A DNA stretch of 64,000 nt from Asticcacaulis sp. YBE204 (GCF_000495855.1 NZ_AWGF01000004.1:372001-436000), one strand, 5' to 3'. Shown: positions 51,798 through 61,413, numbered from the stretch's first letter. Notes: a model not told the origin generated them from the sequence alone. Numbers and translations are program-made.

Positions 51798-52580
51798 ATG
51801 CGTCGTGTGCTGATCATCGCGGGTTCGGACCCTTCGGGCGGGGCGGGGATTCAGGCCGACCTGAAGGCCGTGACATGCCTGGGCGGCTACGGCATGACGG
51901 CGATCACGGCCCTGACGGTGCAGAACACGTTGGGGGTGACCGACGTGATGCCGGTGCCGGAAGCGATCATCACGGCGCAAGGCCGTGCCTGTCTCAGCGA
52001 TATCGGCGCGGACGCGATCAAGACCGGGATGCTGGGGACGATTCCGGTGGTCGAGACCGTAGCGGCGCTGATCGACGAAGCGCCCGACGCCTTCATCGTG
52101 GTCGATCCGGTGATGGTGGCAAAGGGCGGACACCCGCTGCTGCCGTCGGAAGCGATTTCGGCCATCCGGTCGGTGCTGATCCCGCGCGCGGGTTTACTGA
52201 CGCCCAATGCGCCGGAAGCGGCGGTGCTGACGGGGATCGAGGTCGTTGACGAAAACTCGCAACGTAAAGCGGGCGAGGCCCTGCTCAAGCTCGGCGCGAA
52301 GGCCGTGCTGATGAAGGGCGGGCATATCGATGGCGATGAGGTGGTGGACTGGCTGATGACACCGGACGGCGGCGAACGCTACAGCGCCAAGCGCGTCGAA
52401 ACCCGGCATACGCACGGCACGGGTTGCACTCTGGCCAGCGCCTGCGCAACCTTGATTACCAGTGAGCGCCCTCTGAGCGAGAGCGTCGGCATGGCGCGCG
52501 ACTATGTCTTGGGGGCGATTCTGATGGCCCCGAATCTGGGGCACGGGCATGGCCCGTTGCGGCATAACTGGGTGCTTTGA
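51798..52580 (+). CDS. thiD: Hydroxymethylpyrimidine (phosphate) kinase
   Basis: A 260-residue ribokinase-fold kinase of thiamine synthesis. It shows IAGSDPSGGAGIQADLKA, LKTGML-type IKTGMLG, VVDPVMVAKGG, LLTPNAPEA and HTHGTGCTLASA with the catalytic Asp region. GGAGG lies 12 bases before the ATG. No other thi gene is adjacent and no TPP riboswitch is visible upstream. Confidence 0.95.
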   Translation: MRRVLIIAGSDPSGGAGIQADLKAVTCLGGYGMTAITALTVQNTLGVTDVMPVPEAIITAQGRACLSDIGADAIKTGMLGTIPVVETVAALIDEAPDAFIVVDPVMVAKGGHPLLPSEAISAIRSVLIPRAGLLTPNAPEAAVLTGIEVVDENSQRKAGEALLKLGAKAVLMKGGHIDGDEVVDWLMTPDGGERYSAKRVETRHTHGTGCTLASACATLITSERPLSESVGMARDYVLGAILMAPNLGHGHGPLRHNWVL

Positions 52581-52588
52581 ATTTTTTG

Positions 52589-52635
52589 TCGCGCGTTTGA
52601 CTCCAAAAACGCTGCACACTTTTTGGAACGCGCTC
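52589..52635. repeat. Family III inverted repeat, copy 3
   Basis: TCGCGCGTTTGACTCC, AAAAACGCTGCACACTTTTT, GGAACGCGCTC. Outer arms GCGCG / CGCGC are changed together relative to other copies. Confidence 0.8.
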
Positions 52636-52743
52636 GTGAACTCTGAGGTGTCCTCCCTCCGATGGGGAGGGAAAAGAGGGAGAACACCCTTCAGAGCCAT
52701 GAGGTGCCGGTTTGATCAGGCTCCGGCCGAACCCATGACGGTC

Positions 52744-53133
52744 CTAGCGGCGCATGCCGTAGTCGCGGTCGTTACGTTCCCAGCGCAGCTTGGTTTCGAA
52801 ACGGTCGAGGCGGTAGTCGAGATTGGCCATTTCACGGCTGTCGATGCCGCGGCCCGAACGCTCGTACTGACGCGACAGGTTGTCGATGCCGTTCAGTTCG
52901 CTGTTCAGGCGGACGAACTCGGCGCGGCTCAGACGGCCCGAACGGCGGCCTTGGTCCAGACGGTCTTCGAGGCGGTCGATGCGGGCGTCGACCTGGTTGT
53001 CGCGGCGGTCGCGGACGTCTTCGCGGCGGTCATGACGGTCGTATTGACCGGCGGCCATGGCGGGGACGGTGAGGGCCGAAGCCGAAACGGTGGCGATGGC
53101 GGCGATGGCGAACATCTTGAACTTGGTTTGCAT
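52744..53133 (-). CDS. Secreted highly charged protein, unknown
   Basis: A 129-residue protein with a signal peptide (to AMAAGQ, about residue 28). The mature part is a string of Arg/Asp/Glu-rich helices (DRREDVRDRRDNQVDARIDR), likely an extended or coiled coil. No family is recognised. An AAAGGAG site precedes the ATG. Confidence 0.65.
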   Translation of the reverse strand: MQTKFKMFAIAAIATVSASALTVPAMAAGQYDRHDRREDVRDRRDNQVDARIDRLEDRLDQGRRSGRLSRAEFVRLNSELNGIDNLSRQYERSGRGIDSREMANLDYRLDRFETKLRWERNDRDYGMRR

Positions 53134-53162
53134 GGTATGGCTCCTTTAGGTCATTTTCAATG

Positions 53163-53208
53163 TCGCGCAATTGATCCGAAAACCGGTATCCACTTTTCGG
53201 ATTGCGCT
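53163..53208. repeat. Family III inverted repeat, copy 4
   Basis: TCGCGCAATTGATCCGAAAA, CCGGTATCCAC, TTTTCGGATTGCGCTC. The inner stem is TCCGAAAA / TTTTCGGA (TCCAAAAA / TTTTTGGA in copies 1, 3 and 5), and the outer arms are GCGCAA / TTGCGC. This form is close to repeats widespread in Rhizobiales. Confidence 0.85.
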
Positions 53209-53312
53209 CCGTGTTGACGCTGTTGATCAGCGTTGAGACCTTTATAGACCGCCCGACTCGAACCGAACCTGAACGGTGCGGTTCATTCTCAGTTCATGTT
53301 TTTTTAGTCCCC

Positions 53313-53347
53313 GGACTTGTGTTGAAACGGATTTGGTCGCACAAGCC
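53313..53347 (+). promoter_or_regulatory. Structured serC leader (possible serC RNA motif)
   Basis: GG-A-CTTGTG at 53313-53321 pairs with CACAAGCC at 53340-53347 (one bulged A), and a GCCG/CGGC-rich segment follows just before the serC start. An RNA motif named serC occurs in front of alphaproteobacterial serC genes; I cannot confirm a match from memory. Confidence 0.4.
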
Positions 53348-53374
53348 GCGAAAGTTTTTGCCGCCGAAAAGGGC

Positions 53375-54553
53375 ATGTCCATGAGCGCCAAACCCGCCAC
53401 CACCCCTGAACGTCCGTGGTTCTCGTCAGGCCCGACGGCCAAGCGTCCCGGCTGGACGCCGCAGGCCCTGTCCGGCGCGCCGGTGGGGCGTTCGAACCGT
53501 TCCAAGGTGACGGTGGGCCGCATCCGGCAGGCGCTGGATATGACGCGCGAAATCCTCGGTATCCCGGCGGACTATAAGCTGTTCATGATGCCGGGCTCCG
53601 ACACCGGCGCGTTCGAAGCGGCCATGTGGAATCTGCTGGGCCCGCGCAAGGTGCAGCTTCTGGCCTTTGAAAATTTCGGTCAGCTTTGGGCCGATGATGC
53701 CACCCAGCATTTGAAACTCGACTGCGAGGTGCTCAGCGCGCCCTACGGCCAATTGCCGGATTTGTCGCAGATCGACCCTGCCGCCGATTTGGTCTTTCCG
53801 TGGAACGGCACGACGTCGGGCGTCAAGGTGCCGAACGCCGACTTCCTCGAAGGGCATCAGGGGCTTGTACTTTGCGATGCGACCTCGGCGGCGTTCTGCA
53901 TGGATTTGCCGTGGGATAAGCTCGATGTCGCGACCTTCTCGTTCCAGAAGGCGCTCGGCGGCGAAGCCGGTATCGGTGTGCTGGTCCTGTCGCCCAAGGC
54001 CATCGAGCGGCTGAATACGTTCGATTCGGGCCGTCCGATCCCCAAGGTGCTGCGTCTGAAGAAAAAAGACGTTGCCGATCCTGCGATCATGGGTGGCGAC
54101 GCGATCAATACCTTCTCGTTTCTGGTCATCGAGGACTATCTCGACGCCCTGCGCTGGGGGCAGCGCGAAGGCGGGCTCGACGGCCTGATCGGGCGTTGTG
54201 AGCGCAATGCGCAGGTGCTGTTCGATTGGATTGAAAAGACTGAATGGGTCGATTTCGTCGCCGAGGTGCCGGAAACGCGTTCGACGACCTCGGTCTGTCT
54301 GAAATTTACCGATCCGGCGATCGGCGTCCAGCCCGCCGACGTGCAGGCGAAACTGGCGACAAAGGTCGGCACTTTGCTGGAACTGGAAGGCGTGGCCTTC
54401 GACGTGACGGGCTATCGCGCCGCCCCTCCGGGCCTGCGTCTGTGGTGCGGCTGCACTGTCGAGGCCGATGATATCGAGGCGCTACTGCCGTGGCTGGAAT
54501 GGGCCTATGCGGCGGCGGTTGAAGCGTTGAAGGGTGAGGGTGTGCTGGCCTGA
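53375..54553 (+). CDS. serC: Phosphoserine aminotransferase
   Basis: A 392-residue PLP enzyme making phosphoserine and, in many bacteria, acting in pyridoxal phosphate synthesis. Early FSSGPTAKRPGW and GRSNRSKV are typical for the alphaproteobacterial type. The PLP lysine lies in TFSFQKALGGEAG. ATG at 53381 is an equally good start. serA, its usual partner, is not adjacent. Confidence 0.95.
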   Translation: MSMSAKPATTPERPWFSSGPTAKRPGWTPQALSGAPVGRSNRSKVTVGRIRQALDMTREILGIPADYKLFMMPGSDTGAFEAAMWNLLGPRKVQLLAFENFGQLWADDATQHLKLDCEVLSAPYGQLPDLSQIDPAADLVFPWNGTTSGVKVPNADFLEGHQGLVLCDATSAAFCMDLPWDKLDVATFSFQKALGGEAGIGVLVLSPKAIERLNTFDSGRPIPKVLRLKKKDVADPAIMGGDAINTFSFLVIEDYLDALRWGQREGGLDGLIGRCERNAQVLFDWIEKTEWVDFVAEVPETRSTTSVCLKFTDPAIGVQPADVQAKLATKVGTLLELEGVAFDVTGYRAAPPGLRLWCGCTVEADDIEALLPWLEWAYAAAVEALKGEGVLA

Positions 54554-54555
54554 CT

Positions 54556-54813
54556 TTACGCCCCCAGTTTACTGGCGGGTATAGCGCCAGCGAAAGTATA
54601 GCTTTCGCAAGCGATGGGCAGCCCGTTAGGGCTGACGGAGGGGGGGCTCGCGTAAATACCGCGCATAAATTGGTTTGCCCGACGAGGGCGATGTATCTAC
54701 GGCGAAGGCCCCCACCACCGCATCTAGCTTGCTGCGCAAGCGTCGTGCGGTCCCATCGCTTGCGCAAGCTATACTTGCGCTGGCGCTATACCCCAGCAAG
54801 CTGGGGAGGTATG
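54556..54813. repeat. Family I repeat pair with two nested hairpin modules
   Basis: This fills most of the 400-base gap between serC and purA; I see no gene in it. The first element (from CCCCCAGTTTACTGG) carries a module at 54580-54616 with stem GCGAAAG / CTTTCGC. The second ends in CCCCAGCAAGCTGGGGAGG and carries a module at 54754-54790 with stem GCGCAAG / CTTGCGC. Confidence 0.8.
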
Positions 54814-54954
54814 AAAAGTTAATTGGGTGTGACGCCCTTTTATGGGTTACCAACGGCGAGTGAGTGGTCTATAGGCTGCAACCGCCTGAAATTTTTATGT
54901 CCGAACCCCTCCCAATTTGCGGGAGAGGCGTTTCGTCTTGCGGAGAATATAGTC

Positions 54955-56244
<1,290 letters not shown>

Positions 56245-56251
56245 GTTGAAT

Positions 56252-56278
56252 TTCCCCTCTCCCTCAGGGAGAGGGGGA
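56252..56278. repeat. Family II terminal hairpin, solo
   Basis: CCCCTCTCCCTCAGGGAGAGG plus GGG: a single perfect hairpin directly after purA that may work as its terminator. Confidence 0.65.
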
Positions 56279-56362
56279 TAAGATTGTGATTTCGCACCCG
56301 CCGTAAATCGCCTGTTTACGCCTCTCTGTTAGGGTTATCCCGAAATAACAAAGAGGTAAGGT

Positions 56363-57163
56363 GTGTACGGGCAAAACCCAGCCACGGCGCAAAAGCTGAA
56401 ACGGACGCTCAAGCAGGTCATGCTGCTGGAGACGAATCCGAACTATGCGCGGATGCTGGCCGACATGCTGCGGATGCTGGGGGCGGAACATATCACGCTC
56501 TATAAGGACCCGCTGGAAGCCGAAGACAAGGTCGTCGGCGATAATTACAGCCTGATCGTCTGTGCCTATCAGCCGCAGGAATGCGAGAGCCTCAATCTGG
56601 TGAAGAAGCTGCGCCGGTCGAACGCCGCCTGCCGCAAATCCCCTGTCATCATGATCGCCGGTGAGGCGACGCTCAGCCTCCTGAACGAGGTGCGCGACTG
56701 CGGCGCCGACGAGTTCATGCGCAAGCCGTTCACCTGGGGCGACCTGCAAAAACGCGTCGAGCACGTGTCGTTGAAGGCGCGTCCGTGGATCGAGGCCGTC
56801 GGCTATGTCGGCCCCGACCGGCGGCGCTTCAACTCCGGCGACTATAGCGGGCCGCGCAAGCGCGCCGCCGATCTGGGGGACGAAAAGCTTCAGGCGATCG
56901 AGCAGGGCGTGCGCATCCTCAAGGCGTCCTACGAGCAATATGCCAGCGATCCGGCCCAGGCCCGACGCGCCATGTATGCGCAGCTGGAAGTGCTGGTGCC
57001 TGCCTGCAAAACGATCGCCAGCCAGCAATTTCGCGAAGACGTGAAGGTCATCCTGACGCAACTGCGCATGGATGTGCCGAACCTTGAGGCCATCCGCCCG
57101 GCCATCTACAGCCTCGTCAAGTTCATGAAGATCGAGGACCGCAAGCCGCCCTCAGCGGCCTGA
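56363..57163 (+). CDS. Pseudo-receiver protein with GPDRRRF motif
   Basis: A 266-residue protein. Residues ~15-125 have the fold of a response-regulator receiver (VMLLETNPNYARMLADMLRM, RKSPVIMIAG, GADEFMRKPF with the conserved Lys). However, the phospho-acceptor Asp is replaced: the strand reads LIVCAYQP where LIVxDxxMP is expected. A linker with YVGPDRRRFNSGDYSGPRKR and a C-terminal helical domain (about 180-260) follow. It likely signals by protein contact, not phosphorylation. The start is GTG at 56363 behind AAGAGGTAAG. Confidence 0.8.
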   Translation: MYGQNPATAQKLKRTLKQVMLLETNPNYARMLADMLRMLGAEHITLYKDPLEAEDKVVGDNYSLIVCAYQPQECESLNLVKKLRRSNAACRKSPVIMIAGEATLSLLNEVRDCGADEFMRKPFTWGDLQKRVEHVSLKARPWIEAVGYVGPDRRRFNSGDYSGPRKRAADLGDEKLQAIEQGVRILKASYEQYASDPAQARRAMYAQLEVLVPACKTIASQQFREDVKVILTQLRMDVPNLEAIRPAIYSLVKFMKIEDRKPPSAA

Positions 57164-57235
57164 TAATTTCACAAAATATACGCGTGACAGTTGCGATGGG
57201 CGCATGTTACCTCTTCTGAAAAAGAGGGGGAAATC

Positions 57236-58993
57236 ATGATAACACGTCGCGACATATGCATCGGTGCGTCCGCCGTCGGGCTGCTGGCCGGGAATGCCTT
57301 TGCTCAGGGCAAGGTCATCCGCGTACCGTTCGAACTGTCGAAAGATCTCAAACCGATCATTCAGGTGATGCTCAACGGCAAGGGGCCGTATCGCTTTATG
57401 CTGGATACCGGCGCCAGCATGACGGTCATGCGCCGTTCGCTGGGGGCGGAGCTTGGGCTGGTGCCCGGTGGGGATGCCTATGCCCGCAGCGTCAAGGGGT
57501 CCGAGCGCGTCGTGCGCTATGTCGTCCCTGAAGTCATTATCGGTTCGGCGCTGAAGATGCGTGAGTGGGAAGTCTATGCATCGGAAGGGATCGAAAAGTT
57601 CGGCTTCGACGGCCTGCTGGCGGCCGATCTGCTGCTGCGTCTGCCGTGTCAGTTGGACTATCAGGCACGGGAGATCCGTTACTACCTGAACAGCGCCATG
57701 CCGCTGGAGGGTTTTGCGCCGCTGAAAAGCTATTTCCGCACCAATATCCGCGGCTTTTCCGACTCGGTGATCGTCGATATCGGGTTTGCCGGTCACGCCC
57801 TGTCGTGCCTGCTCGATACCGGGGCCGCGACGCCCTTGTTCGTTCACGGCGACTATGTGCGTCAGCACAAGCTGTGGGACAAGTATCCGACCCTGCATGA
57901 GAGCAGCGTCATCGGCGTCAATGGTAAATCGCTCAGAACGCGCGTCGTCGAGGTGAAGGATATCCAGATCGGCGGCGTCTGGGTGCCGCGCATGGCGGTC
58001 ACGCTCGGCGATCCCGACGACCGCGCCGGTCATGCCAAGGATGCCCCCTATCAGGGTCTGCTGGGGTCGCCGTTCCTGAGCGGATTCGTGCTGGCTGTGA
58101 CGCCGGAACGGACGATGCTGGTCAAGTCGAGCGGGCAGATGGCCGCTTTGGCACCGCCGGAAAAACCCGTCGAATCCGGCCATATCCCGGCCTCGACGGT
58201 GGAAAAACCGGTCATACCGTTCCAGTTGGGTGAGGATCGCCGTCTGATTTTCCGGGGGCAGGTCGGGGACAAGCCGGTATTGGCCTTTCTGAAAACCGGG
58301 CAGGGCGTCAGCACCGTCGGTGAGGACACCGCGTCGGCCTTGGGTCTGAAAAAGGTCGCGGGCGGTTACGATGGTTCCGTGATCGATTTTGCCGGTACGA
58401 AGCGGCCGGGGCTGGTGCTCAAGGCGGCGAAGGTGCCGAAAGCCGCCATCATGCTCGGTGCGGATTTTCTGACGTCGATGCCGTGCGCGCTGAATTTCGA
58501 GCACCGATACATGACCCTGTTCGTGGGCGCGACGCCCGATACGACCGGCTATGAGAAAACGGCGATGACGCGCGACGCGTCGGGACGCCTGACCGTGCCG
58601 TCTCGGGTTGCGGGCAAGAACATGTCGCTTATCTACGATACCAGCGTGGCCTATGGCGCCTATCTGCCGGCGCAGACGGTCAAGGCCCACGCCTTCTGGG
58701 ATGCGGCGGTGAAGCCCGAAGAGCGGTCGGTGCGCAATGGCGATGCGGTCGCCAAGGCGCGGTTCGGCGGGCTCAGTCCGCTGGAGATCGGGGTATTTCG
58801 CATCGATCCAGCACCGGTGACCATGGTCGATCCGGCAGCAAATCCGGATACGGACGCGGATAGCCACGGGGGCTGGGTCGGGATCGGCGTTATTCGCCGT
58901 TTCGATATGGTGATCGATGCGCAAGGGGCGGTGTGGCTCAAGCCGAACGCGTTGTTCGATTACACGGCTAAAAGTCTACCGGCAAAAGCATGA
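57236..58993 (+). CDS. Secreted protein with four retropepsin-like aspartyl protease motifs
   Basis: A 585-residue protein with an N-terminal signal that has a twin arginine (TRRDICIGASAVGLLAG), so Tat export is possible. Retropepsin-like domains (PF13650/PF13975) appear in series: FMLDTGASMTVM (Asp57) and CLLDTGAATPLF (Asp194) are complete catalytic motifs. FLKTGQGVSTVG (Lys353 in place of Asp) and IYDTSVAYGAYL (Asp468, Gly replaced by Ser) are altered. Single-domain relatives are common in proteobacteria; four motif regions in one chain are unusual. GAGGGGGAAATC precedes the ATG. Confidence 0.8.
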   Translation: MITRRDICIGASAVGLLAGNAFAQGKVIRVPFELSKDLKPIIQVMLNGKGPYRFMLDTGASMTVMRRSLGAELGLVPGGDAYARSVKGSERVVRYVVPEVIIGSALKMREWEVYASEGIEKFGFDGLLAADLLLRLPCQLDYQAREIRYYLNSAMPLEGFAPLKSYFRTNIRGFSDSVIVDIGFAGHALSCLLDTGAATPLFVHGDYVRQHKLWDKYPTLHESSVIGVNGKSLRTRVVEVKDIQIGGVWVPRMAVTLGDPDDRAGHAKDAPYQGLLGSPFLSGFVLAVTPERTMLVKSSGQMAALAPPEKPVESGHIPASTVEKPVIPFQLGEDRRLIFRGQVGDKPVLAFLKTGQGVSTVGEDTASALGLKKVAGGYDGSVIDFAGTKRPGLVLKAAKVPKAAIMLGADFLTSMPCALNFEHRYMTLFVGATPDTTGYEKTAMTRDASGRLTVPSRVAGKNMSLIYDTSVAYGAYLPAQTVKAHAFWDAAVKPEERSVRNGDAVAKARFGGLSPLEIGVFRIDPAPVTMVDPAANPDTDADSHGGWVGIGVIRRFDMVIDAQGAVWLKPNALFDYTAKSLPAKA

Positions 58994-59025
58994 AAAAAGC
59001 CCCGGTGAAACACCGGGGCTTTTTA
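58993..59025. terminator. Bidirectional rho-independent terminator
   Basis: AAAAAAGCCCCGGTG, a 4-base loop, CACCGGGGCTTTTT. It lies between the convergent protease-like gene and rpoH and can serve both. Confidence 0.95.
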
Positions 59026-59043
59026 TTGTTAGGCATTTAGGCC

Positions 59044-59931
59044 TTAGGCCTGGGCCGAGGCCATCATCGCCTTTTGCAGCTTTTCAAACGCACGGACCTC
59101 GATCTGACGGACGCGTTCGCGCGACACGCCGAAACGGTCGGCCAGTTCTTCGAGCGTGGTCGGGCTTTCCTGCAAACGACGGGCCTTGAGGATTTCCTTT
59201 TCGCGGTCGTTCAGTTCGCCCATGGCTTCTTCTAGCAGGCTCATGCGCAGGCTGTATTCTTCCGAATCGGCCAGCACGCTTTCCTGAGACGGCGTCGAGT
59301 CGTCGACCAGCCAGTCCTGCCATTCCGAATCGCCCTCGGCGGCGCGCAGCGGCGCGTTGAGGGACGAATCGCCCGCCGACATGCGGCGGTTCATGCTGAT
59401 GACCTCGTCCTCGGTCACGCCCAGCTTGGTGGCGATCTGTTCCACGTGTTCGTGGTGGAGGTCGCCTTCTTCGAGGGCCGAGATTTCCGACTTCACCTTG
59501 CGCAGGTTGAAGAACAGCTTCTTCTGCGCGGCGGTGGTGCCCATCTTGACCAGCGACCACGAGCGCAGGACGTATTCCTGGATCGAGGCCTTGATCCACC
59601 ACATGGCGTAGGTGGCCAGACGGAAGCCCTTGTCCGGGTCGAATTTCTTGACGGCCTGCATCAGGCCGACATTGCCTTCACTGATCACTTCGCCGATCGG
59701 CAGGCCGTAGCCGCGGTAGCCCATAGCGATCTTGGCCACGAGGCGCAGGTGCGAGGTGACCAGCTTATGCGCGGCTTTGGGGTCTTCGTGTTCGGACCAA
59801 CGCTTGGCCAGCATGAACTCTTCGTCCTTGGCCAGCATCGGGAACTTGCGGATTTCCGACAGGTAACGGTTCAGGCCGCCATCGGGCGACAGGGCCGAAG
59901 GATTGGGAATGGATAAGGCGTTGCTGGCCAT
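59044..59931 (-). CDS. rpoH: RNA polymerase sigma-32 factor
   Basis: A 295-residue heat-shock sigma factor. Region 2 has KLVTSHLRLVAKIAMGYRGY, DPDKGFRLATYAMWWIKASI and QEYVLRSWSLVK (RpoH box QKKLFFNLRKVK follows). Region 4.2 is TLEELADRFGVSRERVRQIE. The ATG at 59931 matches the usual N terminus. Two earlier in-frame ATGs (59994, 59988) sit behind AAAGAGGAT and would add about 20 residues, which is less likely. rluD lies upstream, as in Caulobacter. Confidence 0.96.
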   Translation of the reverse strand: MASNALSIPNPSALSPDGGLNRYLSEIRKFPMLAKDEEFMLAKRWSEHEDPKAAHKLVTSHLRLVAKIAMGYRGYGLPIGEVISEGNVGLMQAVKKFDPDKGFRLATYAMWWIKASIQEYVLRSWSLVKMGTTAAQKKLFFNLRKVKSEISALEEGDLHHEHVEQIATKLGVTEDEVISMNRRMSAGDSSLNAPLRAAEGDSEWQDWLVDDSTPSQESVLADSEEYSLRMSLLEEAMGELNDREKEILKARRLQESPTTLEELADRFGVSRERVRQIEVRAFEKLQKAMMASAQA

Positions 59932-60002
59932 GTGAGTGTCCCCTTCGAGGGTCGGGGGTGACCCCGGCGCTCCTGATGTTTTCGGCATCGGCATATCCTC
60001 TT

Positions 60003-60107
60003 TTAAAGAGTCGCGCATTTGATCCAAAAACCGCTGCACACTTTTTGGAATGCGCTTGGGGTCTTCAGAGACGCGGCAAAAGATACGCTCTTGTCTTCTA
60101 TTTCCAT
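60003..60107 (-). CDS. Small open frame in the rpoH leader
   Basis: A 34-residue frame (MEIEDKSVSFAASLKTPSAF, then a segment encoded by a family III repeat) with an AAGGAG site 7 bases before its ATG. It ends 72 bases before the rpoH start. It may be a leader peptide controlling rpoH, or chance; half of it consists of repeat sequence. Confidence 0.35.
   Translation of the reverse strand: MEIEDKSVSFAASLKTPSAFQKVCSGFWIKCATL
60011..60057. repeat. Family III inverted repeat, copy 5
   Basis: TCGCGCATTTGATCCAAAAA, CCGCTGCACAC, TTTTTGGAATGCGCTT: the most complete copy. It lies in the region that becomes the rpoH 5' leader. Confidence 0.85.
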
Positions 60108-60174
60108 GTAGGGACTCCTTTTCGGAAATAAAGACCCCGTCAGCAAAAAATTTTATGCGAACCGGTTGGTAATT

Positions 60175-61188
60175 CTAATTGAGCCCTTTGAGGGCGGAAT
60201 AAAGGGCCGACATATCCTCCGGCAAAGGCGCTTCGAAGCTCAGTTTCTCCCCGGTAATGGGATGCACGAAGCCGAGATGCGCCGCGTGCAAGGCCTGACG
60301 GGTGAAGCCCTGTTCGCGTAAGGCCTCGGCGACCGGTTTGGCGGGGGCCCCTGAACCATAGACCGGATCGCCCAGACACGGACAGCCCAGATGCGCCATA
60401 TGCACGCGAATTTGATGGGTACGCCCGGTTTCCAGCGTGCAGCGGACGCGCGTCGCAGCGGTGCCGAAGCTTTCCAGCACGCGATAGTGGGTGATAGCTT
60501 CGCGGCCGCCGGTTTTCAGCACAGCCATCTTCTTGCGGTCGTGCGGGGATCGCCCGATGCGCGTGGTGACGGTAGCGCTTGGGCTTTTCGGTGAGCCACG
60601 AACCAGCGCTTCATAGGCGCGGTCTATATCGTGGCGGGAAAACAGTTCGCTCAGGCCACGGTGGGCGGCGTCGGACTTGGCGGCGACCATGACACCGGAC
60701 GTGTCCTTGTCGAGGCGGTGGACGATGCCCGGACGCAAAACGCCGCCGATGCCGGACAGGGTGTCGCCGCAGTGGAACAGCAGGGCGTTGACCAGCGTGC
60801 CGTCAGGCGTACCGGGGGCGGGATGCGCGGCCATGCCGGCGGGTTTGTTGATGACGATCAGGTGGGCGTCCTCGAACAGCACCTCCAGTTTCATATCTTG
60901 CGGTTCAGGGATCGCGGCGATGGGAGCAGGGATGGTGAGTGTGTAGGTTCCCGCCTTGGCCTTGTGCTTGCCGTCGGTGACGGGCTGCCCGTCAAGGCTC
61001 AACCGTCCTTCTGCGATGAGAGCTTGCAGACGCGCGCGCGACATCTCTCCCAGCAACGGCAGCAGGGCGCGATCGAGCCGGTCGCCCGACAGATCGGGTG
61101 TCAGGACGAGTTCGAGCACCTCACCAGTATCGGCGAGCGGCAGGTCATCATCGATGTCGTCGTCAGTTGGGGTAAAGATTGGGGTCAT
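60175..61188 (-). CDS. rluD: Ribosomal large subunit pseudouridine synthase RluD
   Basis: A 337-residue enzyme that modifies helix 69 of 23S rRNA. It has an N-terminal S4 domain (DRLDRALLPLLGEMSRARLQ), and a catalytic domain with the active-site Asp in VHRLDKDTSGVMVAAKS, plus LETGRTHQIRVHMAHLG. The start at 61188 is chosen because earlier in-frame codons lie in a repeat. It precedes rpoH. Confidence 0.95.
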   Translation of the reverse strand: MTPIFTPTDDDIDDDLPLADTGEVLELVLTPDLSGDRLDRALLPLLGEMSRARLQALIAEGRLSLDGQPVTDGKHKAKAGTYTLTIPAPIAAIPEPQDMKLEVLFEDAHLIVINKPAGMAAHPAPGTPDGTLVNALLFHCGDTLSGIGGVLRPGIVHRLDKDTSGVMVAAKSDAAHRGLSELFSRHDIDRAYEALVRGSPKSPSATVTTRIGRSPHDRKKMAVLKTGGREAITHYRVLESFGTAATRVRCTLETGRTHQIRVHMAHLGCPCLGDPVYGSGAPAKPVAEALREQGFTRQALHAAHLGFVHPITGEKLSFEAPLPEDMSALYSALKGLN

Positions 61189-61195
61189 TCGCCAA

Positions 61196-61349
61196 TTCCC
61201 CCTCTCCCCATTGGGGGAGAGGGTTGGGTTGCCAGCCGGCGAGGCTGAGAGGGCTAAAAGACTGAGTAAGCTAAAAAAAAGAAGCCCCCTCATCCAGTCC
61301 TTCGGACCACCTTCTCCCCCACGAAAGTAAGAATTGGGGGGCGAAGGGA
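61196..61349. repeat. Family II intergenic repeat element
   Basis: CCCCCTCTCCCCATTGGGGG then AGAGGGTTGGG on the left, and CCCCCTCATCCAGTCCTTCG through CCACCTTCTCCCCC to GGGGGGCGAAGGG on the right. It lies between rluD and exbD. Confidence 0.8.
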
Positions 61350-61355
61350 ATAACG

Positions 61356-61387
61356 AAAAACACGCCGGAAGCGGTACTTCCGGCGTG
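61356..61387 (-). terminator. Rho-independent terminator of exbD
   Basis: On the minus strand CACGCCGGAAG, loop of 5, CTTCCGGCGTG and a T run. It lies 26 bases after the exbD stop. Confidence 0.9.
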
Positions 61388-61413
61388 TTCGGATTTTCGT
61401 CGGATCAGAAAGA

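Noticed and set aside
57152-58924. 590-codon open frame on the minus strand opposite the aspartyl-protease-like gene
   Set aside because: Arg/His-rich shadow without ribosome binding site; the plus-strand frame has a signal peptide and recognisable motifs.
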